Assembly (NCBI RefSeq): GCF_003014535.1
Contig: NZ_PYGD01000012.1
Span: 62,001-126,000 of the forward strand
Direction of reading: 5' to 3'
Length of the DNA: 64,000 nucleotides
From: Taibaiella chishuiensis
GTDB lineage: Bacteria > Bacteroidota > Bacteroidia > Chitinophagales > Chitinophagaceae
A model generated the notes under the pieces. The model saw nothing but the letters and a program-made list of their open reading frames with translations, did no database searches and was not told the DNA's origin. Shown here one piece after another: positions 18,586-27,136 of this stretch (its first letter is position 1; each line of letters opens with the position of its first letter). The translations under genes and the position numbers were made by a program.

Positions 18586-18756
18586 TATTGTTTTTTCGGT
18601 TTTCTTATCGTTAATTCTGCCTTTTGTAAGTAGCTCCATCACTATATAAAATAAATCGGGCGATCAGGCCATGCAACAGGTTACATAACCTTAAGCGCCC
18701 CTTTTTTCCAAAAACCTCATTTACAATAAGGTCAAACTAATTTCTAAATGGGTCGG

Positions 18757-18764
18757 CAAAGATA
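18757..18764 (-). promoter_or_regulatory. Candidate -7 element upstream of lpxC-fabZ
   Basis: On the minus strand this reads TATCTTTG, a perfect match to the Bacteroidota TAnnTTTG element, about 170 bases before the lpxC start. No clear TTG -33 box lies at the right distance, so confidence is limited. Confidence 0.4.
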
Positions 18765-18790
18765 AATCAAATGGAAATATTATTATAACA

Positions 18791-19840
18791 TTAACCATCT
18801 TTTGATAAATCACCAATTTTGCGCTCCAATTCCTGTAGTCGGTTTAACAATTCGGGCAAATTTCTGAAAATTGCCTGACTTTTCAATGAACTTTTATATT
18901 CGTAGGCAGGGCTGCCGTTCAGCGCTGTGCCGGGGGTAGTTACCGATTTGGAAAGTCCGCTCTGTGCATTGATCCGGGTACCGTCGGCGATCTGCAGGTG
19001 GCCTACAATACCTACCTGGCCGCCGATCATACAATGACGGCCTATTTTGGTACTGCCCGAAATGCCGGTCTGGGCCGCAATTACGGTACCTTCCCCGATC
19101 TCTACGTTATGCGCCACCTGGATCAGGTTGTCGAGCTTAGCGCCCTTACGGATCAGCGTAGCGCCTATAGTGGCGCGGTCTATGGTAGTATTGGCGCCTA
19201 TCTCTACATGGTCTTCGATCACGACATTGCCCAGTTGCGGTACTTTTTTATAACTGCCGTCAGCCTGCGGCGCAAAGCCAAAACCGTCGGCGCCGATCAC
19301 GGTACCTGCATGCACGATCACCTGCGCGCCTATTTTGCAGTCCTGGTACACCTTTACCCCCGCATGAATTACCGTACTGTTGCCTATAGATACCTGGTTG
19401 CCGATATAAGCGCCCGGGAATATCCGGGCATTATCACCGATCCGGGCGTTTTTACCGATATAGGCAAAGGCACCGATATACACATCTTTGCCGATGGTTG
19501 CCGTTTCATGTATAAAGGAAGGCTGTTCGATACCGGTATGCTGGTTGTTCATTGCCATAAACTCGTTGTACTTGTCCAGCAGGGTGGCGAAGGCGGTATA
19601 AGCGTCGGGCACGCGCAGCAGGGTCGCCGATACCGGTTGTTCCAGCTGCAGGGCATCGTTAACGATAATTACCGACGAGCTGGTGGTATAAAGGTAGTGT
19701 TCGTATTTGGGATTGGCGATAAAACTCAATGTGCCCGGGCGACCTTCTTCTATTTTGGAAATATCGGAAATCGCGGCTTCAGGGTTGCCCTCTATGCGGG
19801 CATTGATAAACAGGGCTATTTGCGCGGCCGTAAACTGCAT
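18791..19840 (-). CDS. lpxD: UDP-3-O-(3-hydroxyacyl)glucosamine N-acyltransferase
   Basis: 349 residues, the normal length of LpxD. An N-terminal uridine-binding domain (about 1-100, including [11 protein letters not shown]) is followed by hexapeptide repeats of a left-handed beta helix, such as [20 protein letters not shown], and a C-terminal helical tail. The catalytic histidine is probably in [10 protein letters not shown] around residue 240. LpxD adds the N-linked acyl chain after LpxC, in the cytoplasm. It leads the run of lpxD, lpxC-fabZ, lpxA and follows the HD-hydrolase gene. Confidence 0.97.
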   Translation of the reverse strand: MQFTAAQIALFINARIEGNPEAAISDISKIEEGRPGTLSFIANPKYEHYLYTTSSSVIIVNDALQLEQPVSATLLRVPDAYTAFATLLDKYNEFMAMNNQHTGIEQPSFIHETATIGKDVYIGAFAYIGKNARIGDNARIFPGAYIGNQVSIGNSTVIHAGVKVYQDCKIGAQVIVHAGTVIGADGFGFAPQADGSYKKVPQLGNVVIEDHVEIGANTTIDRATIGATLIRKGAKLDNLIQVAHNVEIGEGTVIAAQTGISGSTKIGRHCMIGGQVGIVGHLQIADGTRINAQSGLSKSVTTPGTALNGSPAYEYKSSLKSQAIFRNLPELLNRLQELERKIGDLSKDG

Positions 19841-19920
19841 GAATCGGAATATGGTTTAAGCTGCGAAATTATTGGTTATCGGTCATAAATGAAAAATAAA
19901 AAAATGAGCCAGGCCTTGTC

Positions 19921-21129
19921 CTAGCTGATGCGGCAGTAGTAATACTTTTGCACCGGCACAGTAAGGTCAGAACGGATCAGCCCGTTGTCGATATCAGAAA
20001 TATTGACCACTTTGCCCGATTTCATCAGGATATTGATCCGTTCGTCATCTACATTATAGGTACTGTTGCTGGTGGTGCCGGCAAACAGGTAAAAGGGCAG
20101 CTCCTCTTCGCTGATGCGGCCCGAACGCAGGGCTTCGGCTTTACGTTCGTTAAATTCATCGTCCAGGGGCTGTGTGCTCAGCTTTACCTTGTACAACTGG
20201 CGGTTCTGCATCATGGAGCATAACCGGCTCAGTATCGCATCGGGATGGTTGACCCATACTTTGATTGAGGCGGTAATATCCGCATCGTCTAACTGGCAGA
20301 ACAAATCCAGCACCTTAGGCTCGTCGAAGTCGCGCACGCCGATCTGCTCGTACAGGAAAACACGCAGGGCCGGGGTCGAAAACAGTTCAGCGCCCTGTTG
20401 TGCCAGCTGTTTGGCCCGGCGCAGGATATTGATGATCAGTTGCTCGGCGCCCAATACGGTTTTATGCAGGTATACCTGCCAGTACATCAGCCTGCGGGCA
20501 ATAATGAACTTTTCTACCGAATAAATGCCTTTCTCCTCCACCGCCAGCCCGCCATCGGCCACGGTAAGCATTTGCAGGATACGGTCGTAGCTGATTACCC
20601 CTTCTGAAACGCCGGAGTAAAAACTATCCCGGTTCAGGTAGTCCATGCGGTCCATATCCAATTGGCTCGATACCAATTGATGCAGGAAGGTTTTGGGATA
20701 GGTATTGTCGAATATCGAAATGGCGGTGCTCAATCCCCCGTCTTGCTCTTCGTTGAGGCGGAGCATAATGCGTTTGGAAATCTCCTCGTGCGAGATCTCC
20801 TGTACGATGGTGTGCTCCAGGGCATGCGAAAATGGGCCATGGCCGATGTCGTGCAGCAGGATGGCCTGCCGGGCGGCCAGGCATTCTTCCGGGCTGATAT
20901 CGGCGCCCTTACCCTTAAGTTCGTTCAATGCGATATGCATCAGGTGGGCGGCGCCCATCGAATGATGAAAACGCGTATGGACGGCCCCGGGGTATACAAA
21001 ATGGGCCATGCCCATTTGTTTGATACGGCGCAGCCGCTGGAAAAGAGGGTGTTCTATTAATTGCATCATACCCGGTTCGGGAAAACGGATAAAGCCATAT
21101 ACCGGGTCGTTGATTATTTTGCCGTGCAC
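19921..21129 (-). CDS. HD-domain phosphohydrolase (dNTPase/SAMHD1-like)
   Basis: 402 residues with a GTG start. The HD-domain metal ligands are visible: H in GAVHTRFHHSMGAAHL (about 45-60), HD in AILLHDIGHGPFSHALEH (about 90-105) and a later Asp in SQLDMDRMDYL. The family resembles bacterial SAMHD1-like deoxynucleoside triphosphohydrolases, which cleave dNTPs; other phosphohydrolase substrates are possible. It commonly precedes lpxD in Bacteroidota, as here with an 80-base gap. A -7 element (TATTTTTG at 21159-21166, minus strand) lies about 30 bases before the start. Confidence 0.92.
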   Translation of the reverse strand: MHGKIINDPVYGFIRFPEPGMMQLIEHPLFQRLRRIKQMGMAHFVYPGAVHTRFHHSMGAAHLMHIALNELKGKGADISPEECLAARQAILLHDIGHGPFSHALEHTIVQEISHEEISKRIMLRLNEEQDGGLSTAISIFDNTYPKTFLHQLVSSQLDMDRMDYLNRDSFYSGVSEGVISYDRILQMLTVADGGLAVEEKGIYSVEKFIIARRLMYWQVYLHKTVLGAEQLIINILRRAKQLAQQGAELFSTPALRVFLYEQIGVRDFDEPKVLDLFCQLDDADITASIKVWVNHPDAILSRLCSMMQNRQLYKVKLSTQPLDDEFNERKAEALRSGRISEEELPFYLFAGTTSNSTYNVDDERINILMKSGKVVNISDIDNGLIRSDLTVPVQKYYYCRIS

Positions 21130-21223
21130 TGTAGTATCAGAGTTAGAGGAGTGGGTTGCAAAAATAAAAAAAACTAAGCAGGCTTAGAATAATAATATTA
21201 TTTTAGTATAAAATATAATTTTT

Positions 21224-21991
21224 ATGTCAAAAGGTTCTGTTAGGTCCCCGCTTTTCGATTTTTGCTGGTTTAAAGATTTTGAAACTGCTTTAAGAGAGCT
21301 GGCTGGTTTGGCAATGGCCGAACTCTGGGACTACCAGCAAAGCCCTTCCGGCCGTCTGCCCATTCTCTACAATTACCTGCATCACACCTTCAAAAAGGTT
21401 CTGGAGGAGGGCAAGGTCCTGTTTGAAGCCGAATCTGCTGTTTTCGATACCGGTTTGGTAACGGAAAACAAGGAAGAGATTTATGGCTATTTTCAAATAA
21501 ACAGGCACCCTACCTCTACTGTAAAATGGTTTTTTGCAGGCTGGAAGAAAAAATCGGCAAGAGAATTGACCCGGTTTGCGAATCTGCCCGATGTCGCCAA
21601 CTATTTCCGGGATCCTTCCGATCTTATTTTTGATACCAGGATCGAGCTGCGGCCTAATGTCGATCATATTATCGAGGATAACCTGGGCAGGTTCCCGGAT
21701 ACGATTAAAAGTATGCAGCCGCTCCTGGTCGCCAACCTGTTGGAAGGAACGATTAAAAATGCGATAAAAAGGGTGCGGCGTAATTACAAAACGGCAATAC
21801 CCCAGTATTATAACGGTAAGATACAGCTATTGCTACCGCTGTGTATGCAAATGACATCCAAGGCAGACCTGGCTCTGGTGGTTGAAAAACAAAATGATAT
21901 CTACCGGGCATCGACCTGTTTGACCCTCGATATGGCCATAAACAATGCGCGGCTGATTGCTAAACCGGATGACGAATGGTTAAAACCATAA
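21224..21991 (+). CDS. DUF3825-like cytoplasmic protein
   Basis: 255 residues without signal peptide or membrane segment. The central part (IYGYFQINRHPTSTVKWFFA, then YFRDPSDLIFDTRIELRPN) resembles the DUF3825 family as I recall it, a domain of unknown function seen in bacteria and eukaryotes. A run of basic residues (IKNAIKRVRRNYKTAIPQYY, about 190-210) could bind nucleic acid. It is divergent from the HD-hydrolase gene, has an AT-rich upstream region, and is followed within 6 bases by a promoter for a candidate small RNA. Family assignment is moderate; function is unknown. Confidence 0.8.
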   Translation: MSKGSVRSPLFDFCWFKDFETALRELAGLAMAELWDYQQSPSGRLPILYNYLHHTFKKVLEEGKVLFEAESAVFDTGLVTENKEEIYGYFQINRHPTSTVKWFFAGWKKKSARELTRFANLPDVANYFRDPSDLIFDTRIELRPNVDHIIEDNLGRFPDTIKSMQPLLVANLLEGTIKNAIKRVRRNYKTAIPQYYNGKIQLLLPLCMQMTSKADLALVVEKQNDIYRASTCLTLDMAINNARLIAKPDDEWLKP

Positions 21992-21996
21992 TTTTT

Positions 21997-22026
21997 TTGT
22001 CGTTTAAATAAATGGTAGTACATTTG
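21997..22026 (+). promoter_or_regulatory. Bacteroidota promoter just after the DUF3825-like gene
   Basis: TTG at 21997-21999, 19 bases, then TACATTTG at 22019-22026. Both boxes and the spacing match the Bacteroidota consensus exactly. No protein gene begins soon after; the next element is an intrinsic terminator about 125 bases on. Confidence 0.65.
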
Positions 22027-22032
22027 TATAAA

Positions 22033-22160
22033 TTAATTTTTTCAAGTTACTTTTTTTGGCCCTAAAGGCCAGCTTCAAACCACCGGGTATTAAACTACTT
22101 TTCAGGATAACGCTAAGAAAAAACTCAAGTTACGGCCGCCTCTCCAGGGCGGCTTTTTTT
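22033..22160 (+). ncRNA. Candidate small RNA of about 125 bases
   Basis: The interval from the predicted transcription start (near 22033) to a strong intrinsic terminator (ending 22160) holds no convincing reading frame. It begins AT-rich, contains a small hairpin GGCCCTAAAGGCC near 22058, and the 9-mer TCAAGTTAC occurs twice, at 22042-22050 and 22125-22133, the second copy just before the terminator stem. I do not recognise a known RNA family: it lacks SRP, tmRNA or RNase P hallmarks and I see no 6S-like long bulged duplex. It could also be a processed leader or decaying 3' UTR. Confidence 0.45.
22135..22160 (+). terminator. Intrinsic terminator
   Basis: Six-bp GC stem GCCGCC/GGCGGC (22135-22140, 22148-22153) followed by seven Ts. 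It terminates either the candidate small RNA or read-through from the DUF3825-like gene. Confidence 0.85.
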
Positions 22161-22385
22161 ATGCGGAAGGGGAGGGGATTGGGATCAGGTAGAACGCTCC
22201 AGGCATTGGTGAAGGATCGTACCTTTTTACATTTTTTCCGCCGGGAGTGCCCGCAATGCTACAGGATCATACGATGGAATACCGGCGGTTACCCGGGGCT
22301 TTCCCGCTGATCGGAATAAAAAACCGTGTGGCCGGATAAATGATTGCCCGCTATTGAGCCGATTAATAGGGGCTAACAATACCAC

Positions 22386-22416
22386 TTGCATATATAAGGT
22401 ATATTCCGGAACTTTG
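22386..22416 (+). promoter_or_regulatory. Possible purH promoter
   Basis: TTG at 22386-22388 and GAACTTTG at 22409-22416 with 20 bases between. The -7 element deviates from TAnnTTTG at its first base only. It lies about 33 bases upstream of the purH start. The rest of the gap 22161-22385 holds no gene or motif I recognise. Confidence 0.4.
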
Positions 22417-22448
22417 CGCCTCATTTCTAATTGTTTTATTATTAATTC

Positions 22449-23960
22449 ATGTCGCAAAAGCAAATCAAATCCGCGCTTATCTCTGTTTTTTATAAGGATG
22501 GTCTGGAACCAGTATTAAGGCAACTGGAACGCCTGCAGGTGAAAATCTATTCTACCGGGGGCACCCAGAAGTTTATCGAAGACCTGGGCATTGCCTGTAC
22601 ACCTGTAGAAGCAGTAACCACTTATCCTTCCATCCTCGGAGGCCGTGTTAAAACCCTGCATCCTTCCGTATTTGGTGGTATCCTGGGGCGCAGGGAGCTG
22701 GCGCAGGACCTGGAAGAAATGAAACAATACAATATCCCCGAAATCGACCTGGTGATCGTAGATCTCTATCCGTTCGAGGAGACCGTGAAAAACACTTCAG
22801 AAGAGCAGCTGATCATCGAAAAGATCGATATCGGCGGACCGTCTATGATCCGCGCGGCAGCTAAAAACCACAAGGACCTTACGGTAATTGCGGCTAAAGA
22901 AGATTATGCCCCACTGGAAGAATTGCTGCGTACGCAGGAAGGCAGCACCACGCTCGAACAGCGCCGTGCCTTTGCCGCTAAAGCCTTCTACGTGGTTATG
23001 AATTATGATATCGCGATCAATAACTATTTTAACGGTACCATCGTGCCGCCGTTCCACGGCCGCCAGGTATTGCGTTATGGCGAAAATCCGCATCAGGAGG
23101 GCGTATTCTATGGAGATCTTACCGAAATATTCGATAAACTGCATGGTAAAGAGCTTTCCTACAACAACCTGGTGGACGTAGATGCAGCCGCACAACTCAT
23201 CGCCGAGTTCGGTACAAGCGACGAGGCCGTATTTGCCATTATCAAACATACCAATGTATGCGGCGTAGCCCAACGTGCTACCTTAAGCGAAGCTTGGGAT
23301 GCAGCCCTGGCCGGCGATCCGGAAAGCGCTTTCGGCGGTGTGCTGGCAGCCAATAAAACGATAGACGAGGCTGCTGCCAATAAGATCAACGAACTCTTCT
23401 TCGAGATCCTGCTGGCGCCGGGTTATTCCCCCGAAGCCCTGGCTATCCTGCAAACGAAAAAGAACAGGATCCTGCTGGCGCAGAAAGAAGCCCTCCAAAC
23501 CAAAACCGTGTTCAAAAACGTATTGGGCGGTATCCTTACCCAGGACGCCGATGCTGGCAGCTTTGCCGACTGGAAGGAAGAAGGTGCACAACCTGCTACC
23601 GCAACGCAGAAGGCCGACCTCGAGTTTGCCAATATTGTGTGCAAACACCTGAAGTCTAACGCCATCGCCCTGGTAAAAGACGGCCAGCTGCTGGGTAAAG
23701 GCTGTGGCCAGACCAGCCGTGTAGATGCCCTGCGTCATGCGCTGGACAAGGCGAAGCAGTTCGGTTTCGATCTTAACGGTGCTGTATTGGCTTCCGACGC
23801 CTTCTTCCCCTTCGATGATTGCGTGAAAATGGCCCACGAGGCGGGCATTACCGCCGTGATACAGCCCGGTGGCTCTATCCGCGATAAAGATACGGTAGCC
23901 TATTGCCAGGCCAATGGTATGGCCCTGGTGATTACCGGCATGCGCCACTTCCGTCACTAA
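22449..23960 (+). CDS. purH: Bifunctional AICAR transformylase / IMP cyclohydrolase
   Basis: 503 residues, the expected length. Residues 1-125 are the MGS-like IMP cyclohydrolase domain ([49 protein letters not shown]), and the rest is AICAR transformylase ([50 protein letters not shown]). It performs the last two steps of de novo IMP synthesis in the cytoplasm using 10-formyltetrahydrofolate. It stands alone with its own candidate promoter and a strong terminator; purL lies 37 kb away. Confidence 0.98.
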   Translation: MSQKQIKSALISVFYKDGLEPVLRQLERLQVKIYSTGGTQKFIEDLGIACTPVEAVTTYPSILGGRVKTLHPSVFGGILGRRELAQDLEEMKQYNIPEIDLVIVDLYPFEETVKNTSEEQLIIEKIDIGGPSMIRAAAKNHKDLTVIAAKEDYAPLEELLRTQEGSTTLEQRRAFAAKAFYVVMNYDIAINNYFNGTIVPPFHGRQVLRYGENPHQEGVFYGDLTEIFDKLHGKELSYNNLVDVDAAAQLIAEFGTSDEAVFAIIKHTNVCGVAQRATLSEAWDAALAGDPESAFGGVLAANKTIDEAAANKINELFFEILLAPGYSPEALAILQTKKNRILLAQKEALQTKTVFKNVLGGILTQDADAGSFADWKEEGAQPATATQKADLEFANIVCKHLKSNAIALVKDGQLLGKGCGQTSRVDALRHALDKAKQFGFDLNGAVLASDAFFPFDDCVKMAHEAGITAVIQPGGSIRDKDTVAYCQANGMALVITGMRHFRH

Positions 23961-23982
23961 ATAAAAAATAGTTACAGGTACG

Positions 23983-24012
23983 AACTGCCCGGCAAACGCC
24001 GGGCAGTTTTTT
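23983..24012 (+). terminator. Intrinsic terminator of purH
   Basis: An 11-bp stem AACTGCCCGGC / GCCGGGCAGTT (23983-23993, 23998-24008) with a 4-base loop and a T run, 22 bases after the purH stop. Confidence 0.9.
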
Positions 24013-24175
24013 ATGCCTATAAGCCGTCTTTATGTGCCCTTTCTCCCGGTTTCCCGGTATTAAGGATTTCTTAAAATCGGCTGGAAATACCGTAAATACT
24101 GGTTTGCCGGTATTTTCCGGGCTATGTAGGCGACCTAATTTTGACGTATAAATTTTTATTGTCAAAAGATAAAAT

Positions 24176-24628
24176 ATGAAAACCCTCAGAAAACTCATCT
24201 ATGTTGCCCTGGTGGCAATCCCCCTGATCACATTAAACAGCTGTAGTAAAAGCAACAGTGTAACACCGGATAACCCGGGTAATAACGATCCCGGTAACAA
24301 TGACCCCGGCAATAGCTTTACCGCGGCCGATTTTACCCTTACGATCGATGAATACTACGAGCCGGGCGACGACTACCCGGGCGAAGATTACCTCCGCATC
24401 GACTATACCATCAAGAATGTATCGTCCAAAAACTTTCCGAAGGGTATGAGCATACGCTGGAAGGTAAAGGCGGCCGATGGCGCTTATTACGAAAGGTTGG
24501 ATGAGAACATCATCTTCAACCAGCCGCTCAATGCCGGTGCTTCCATAAAAACGGCTTCGGTGATTAACCTGGGTACGCCGCATAATAACGCCGATAGATC
24601 GACCCTTACCTATACCCTTACACCTTAG
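24176..24628 (+). CDS. Small lipoprotein of unknown function
   Basis: 150 residues. The signal peptide ends in a lipobox-like LITLNSC, so the mature protein should be lipid-anchored. It is followed by a short flexible linker with a repeated PGNNDPGNNDPGN, then a beta-sandwich-like domain (about 52-150: FTLTIDEYYEPGDDYP, YTIKNVSSKNFPKG) that resembles CARDB/invasin-type folds with conserved aromatic and acidic residues. A TAATTTTG -7 element at 24136-24143 lies 33 bases before the ATG and a terminator follows. The role is unknown. Confidence 0.82.
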   Translation: MKTLRKLIYVALVAIPLITLNSCSKSNSVTPDNPGNNDPGNNDPGNSFTAADFTLTIDEYYEPGDDYPGEDYLRIDYTIKNVSSKNFPKGMSIRWKVKAADGAYYERLDENIIFNQPLNAGASIKTASVINLGTPHNNADRSTLTYTLTP

Positions 24629-24653
24629 TTGCCGGAGGTAACCCTATCACCGG

Positions 24654-24680
24654 AAAGCAGGGCCACGGTCCTGCTTTTTT
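24654..24680 (+). terminator. Intrinsic terminator after the lipoprotein gene
   Basis: An 8-bp stem AAAGCAGG / CCTGCTTT (24654-24661, 24670-24677) followed by Ts to 24680, 26 bases after the stop. Confidence 0.8.
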
Positions 24681-24697
24681 ATGCCTGCCCCTGGCCG

Positions 24698-24769
24698 TAG
24701 TGTCTCGCTACGACCGAAGGCCGCGTACAAATTAAGTACCCCCGCGATCGCTGTCGCTGCGAGACTATA
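24698..24769. repeat. 72-bp imperfect palindrome
   Basis: GTCTCGCTACGAC (24702-24714) pairs with GTCGCTGCGAGAC (24753-24765), 11 of 13 positions, with TA dinucleotides at both outer ends. An inner stem GCGTAC / GTAC brackets the AAATTAA loop. It lies in a gene-free gap between two terminators. No second copy was found in this window; it may be a REP- or MITE-like interspersed repeat. Confidence 0.5.
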
Positions 24770-24818
24770 AAATACAAACACTACAGCACATGTTATTGGG
24801 GAACAATATGACAAAATA

Positions 24819-24858
24819 AAAACGCCGCACCAGGTCTATGCGACCGCTGCGGCGTTTT
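24819..24858 (-). terminator. Intrinsic terminator of the Skp/OmpH-like gene
   Basis: Stem AAAACGCCGC / GCGGCGTTTT (24819-24828, 24849-24858) with an inner GGTC/GACC stem, 20 bases past the stop at 24878 on the minus strand. The flanking T run on that strand supports termination. Confidence 0.85.
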
Positions 24859-24877
24859 GTGATATACCCTGTGGGGT

Positions 24878-25519
24878 TTATTTCTTTGTGGTCGGGGCAA
24901 TACTTGGCGTAGGGTTGCTCTTTTCTTCTTCGTTCATGCCTTTGATCACGTCTTCGGTAATGTCGAGGGCTTTATTGGCCAGCAGTATATTACCGCCTTT
25001 TACGTACGACAGGATAAAGTCGTAACCCTTGTTGGCATTATATTTTACCAGGTAATTATCAAGGCGGTCCTGCAGCTCTTTATTAAATTCTTCCTGTTCT
25101 TTCATCAGCTGTCCGCCTAAAGACTGGCGGCGGCTTTCTACGTTTTGCTGCATACCGGCCAGTTTCTTCTGGGCGGCTTCGCCTTCGGCCTGGGTAAGGG
25201 TACCGGCCTGTGCTTTTTTCTGGAAGGCGGCATATTCACTTTGCAGGTTCTGGGCAAGGCGTTCTACCTCGGCTTCCATACCGGCCTGGCGTTTTTCGAA
25301 ATCGGCTTTTTTGGTTTTAAAGTATTCGTAACGGTCACCGAGCGTATCGAGGTTTACATAGGCTATTTTACCGCTGGGAGCAGTAGCCGGGGCATTGGCA
25401 GCCGGCGTGGCGGCCGGGGCCGTAGTAGACGCTTTATTGTCTTTGCAGGAGGCGAACAGCATAGATGCTGCCAGGCCCGAAACAAACAGGTAATTAAAGA
25501 TGCTGGAAGATGACTTCAT
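24878..25519 (-). CDS. Skp/OmpH-like periplasmic chaperone, predicted lipoprotein
   Basis: 213 residues. The N terminus ends in a lipobox-like SMLFASC (Cys about 24), so it may be lipid-anchored rather than soluble like classical Skp. After an Ala/Thr/Pro linker, IAYVNLDTLGDRYEYFKTKK begins the OmpH domain, followed by a long coiled-coil rich in Lys, Glu and Gln (about 65-160) and a return strand NKGYDFILSYVKGGNILLA. Skp-type proteins hold unfolded outer-membrane proteins. It has its own strong promoter and lies directly downstream of the tonB operon. Confidence 0.9.
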   Translation of the reverse strand: MKSSSSIFNYLFVSGLAASMLFASCKDNKASTTAPAATPAANAPATAPSGKIAYVNLDTLGDRYEYFKTKKADFEKRQAGMEAEVERLAQNLQSEYAAFQKKAQAGTLTQAEGEAAQKKLAGMQQNVESRRQSLGGQLMKEQEEFNKELQDRLDNYLVKYNANKGYDFILSYVKGGNILLANKALDITEDVIKGMNEEEKSNPTPSIAPTTKK

Positions 25520-25547
25520 ATACGATTACGAATTATAAATTAGGTTG

Positions 25548-25577
25548 CAAACATACTATTTCCCGGCTTGGGAGCAA
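25548..25577 (-). promoter_or_regulatory. Bacteroidota promoter of the Skp/OmpH-like gene
   Basis: On the minus strand TTG (25577-25575), 19 bases, TATGTTTG (25555-25548). Exact consensus boxes and spacing. Transcription would begin about 20 bases before the start codon. The -33 box abuts the tonB terminator. Confidence 0.8.
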
Positions 25578-25580
25578 AAT

Positions 25581-25607
25581 AAAACCGCCCCTGGAGGGAG
25601 CGGTTTT
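25581..25607 (-). terminator. Terminator of the exbB-exbD-exbD-tonB operon
   Basis: Stem AAAACCGC / GCGGTTTT (25581-25588, 25600-25607) with one mismatch and three further inner pairs, followed on the minus strand by TTTTATTTTG. It lies 24 bases past the tonB stop. Confidence 0.78.
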
Positions 25608-25630
25608 AAGAAAACGGTAAGATTTAAAAC

Positions 25631-26437
25631 TTATTGCAGTTTGAAGGAAACAGGCAGGGTGTAATACACCTTTACGGGCTGACCGTTCTGTTTACCCGGT
25701 TTCCATTTCGGCATGGCTTTTACCACGCGTACAGCTTCCTGGCCGCAACCGCCGCCAATATCTTTTTTGATTTCGATATTGGTAACGTTACCGCTCTGGT
25801 CGACTACGAATTGCAGTACAACACGACCCTGAATCTCGTTTTCACGGGCAGCTGAAGGGTAGCGGATGTTTTTAGACAGGTAAGCATTGATATCGAACGG
25901 AGGCTCGGGCATCTGCTCTACTGAAGTAAAGATCTTATCTGGTGGCGGACCCGCATCAACGGGGCCTTTACCGGTACCCGGGTTGGTATTCAGACCCGGA
26001 TCGATGGCGTCCGGATCGCCTGAACCAGCCTGGGTTTTAGGTCCGGCTACTTCGTTTTTCTCCATTTTTGGAGGTTCCGGTTTCTCTTCCTCTTTTACTT
26101 CTTCGTTCTTTTTAATAACCGGAGGTGTAAATTTTACGGTTGGTTTAACCGGAGGGGGAGGGGCAACCGGAGGTGGTGGCGGTGGCTTTTTAGGATCCAC
26201 CGGTGGTGGTTCCGCCAGCTTTACGTCGTTGATAACCGGTGGCGCTTCTACGATCTTTTCTTTGGGTTTGATCAGGGTAGAACCGAATACACCGCCTACA
26301 GCCAGGATGGCAATAAGCCCTGCAACGGTAACACGCTTGCGGTACTTTTTACGTAAATCATAACCGCCATAGTTCTTATTCCGACCTTCGAAGAGAATGT
26401 CGAGATAATCGGCGTTTAATATTTTATTAATGTCCAT
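25631..26437 (-). CDS. tonB: TonB energy-transducing protein
   Basis: 268 residues. A short cytoplasmic N terminus typical of Bacteroidota (DILFEGRNKNYGGYDLRKKY) precedes one membrane segment (about 37-55), then a proline-rich periplasmic spacer with PPPPPPVAPPPPVKP and a glutamate/lysine-rich part, and a C-terminal TonB domain (about 175-268: RYPSAARENEIQGRVVLQFVV ends and VYYTLPVSFKLQ). TonB transmits the proton-motive force from ExbB/ExbD to outer-membrane receptors. It is last in the exbB-exbD-exbD-tonB operon and is followed by a terminator. Confidence 0.96.
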   Translation of the reverse strand: MDINKILNADYLDILFEGRNKNYGGYDLRKKYRKRVTVAGLIAILAVGGVFGSTLIKPKEKIVEAPPVINDVKLAEPPPVDPKKPPPPPPVAPPPPVKPTVKFTPPVIKKNEEVKEEEKPEPPKMEKNEVAGPKTQAGSGDPDAIDPGLNTNPGTGKGPVDAGPPPDKIFTSVEQMPEPPFDINAYLSKNIRYPSAARENEIQGRVVLQFVVDQSGNVTNIEIKKDIGGGCGQEAVRVVKAMPKWKPGKQNGQPVKVYYTLPVSFKLQ

Positions 26438-26500
26438 AACGGTTGTTTCTTTATAATGATGCGGAATTGCAAAAATTCCACATATGCTGATTCAAAACTG

Positions 26501-27049
26501 TTAGTTAGCGGCTTCCGTTTTCTGGATAAACTCCCGGTCTACAGGCGTTATATCTACTACTGCATAGATCGGGATGGCATTGATCGTCATTTCATCAAGA
26601 ATGCTGATCAGGTCGCCGGTAGTACTGGTGCTATCAGGTTTGATCAATACGGTGGCCTTATCGGTTGCGCCCAGGATACCCTGGCTGATGAGGTCGCGTA
26701 CTGTTTTTTTCTTGTTGATCAGCACGTCGCGGATGCCGTCTTTATCTTTGAAATAGGTTACTTCGATAACCGGTGGTTTTGTCGGATCGTCGCCGATACC
26801 GTTATAGTAGTAAATGCGGTGATCGCGGCTTAACAAAAGTGTCAACGCGGTGCCATCCTTGATCTTGCTCTTGTCTTCATCTTGCATGTTCTCGTCCTTG
26901 AATGGCATCTGGATCTCCATTGCTTTCGGCTTCGACATGGTCGTTGTAAACATGAAGAACGTGATCAGCAGGAACCCTAAGTCCACCATCGGAGTGAGAT
27001 CAATTCGGGGGGCACCTTTCTTCCCGCCCTTTACCTCTAATTCTGCCAT
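26501..27049 (-). CDS. exbD: ExbD/TolR-type biopolymer transport protein (second copy)
   Basis: 182 residues. A short cytoplasmic start is followed by one membrane segment with the functional aspartate in PMVDLGFLLITFFMF (about residue 22), then a periplasmic domain. ExbD with ExbB forms the proton channel that energises TonB. It lies between another exbD and tonB, with gaps of 87 and 63 bases. Two ExbD genes per operon are common in Bacteroidota and may build mixed channels. Confidence 0.95.
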   Translation of the reverse strand: MAELEVKGGKKGAPRIDLTPMVDLGFLLITFFMFTTTMSKPKAMEIQMPFKDENMQDEDKSKIKDGTALTLLLSRDHRIYYYNGIGDDPTKPPVIEVTYFKDKDGIRDVLINKKKTVRDLISQGILGATDKATVLIKPDSTSTTGDLISILDEMTINAIPIYAVVDITPVDREFIQKTEAAN

Positions 27050-27136
27050 GGCTGTATGGTTTGATTATTTTGTGTTTAAAATTCAGGTTCCGGAACTTCG
27101 GCCCGCCCATGAAAGGACGTGGAAGCCCGGCGCCCA

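Noticed and set aside
17605-18633. A 342-codon open frame antisense to lpxC-fabZ
   Set aside because: A shadow of a strongly conserved essential gene; no supporting signal.
22056-22310. An 84-codon frame between the DUF3825-like gene and purH
   Set aside because: It runs through a strong intrinsic terminator, starts with a non-standard codon, and its product is basic and low complexity. The region is better explained by a small RNA and leader.
22161-22448. Purine riboswitch or PurR-type leader upstream of purH
   Set aside because: No three-way-junction purine aptamer or conserved core could be found by eye; the region looks like ordinary spacer with one promoter-like element.
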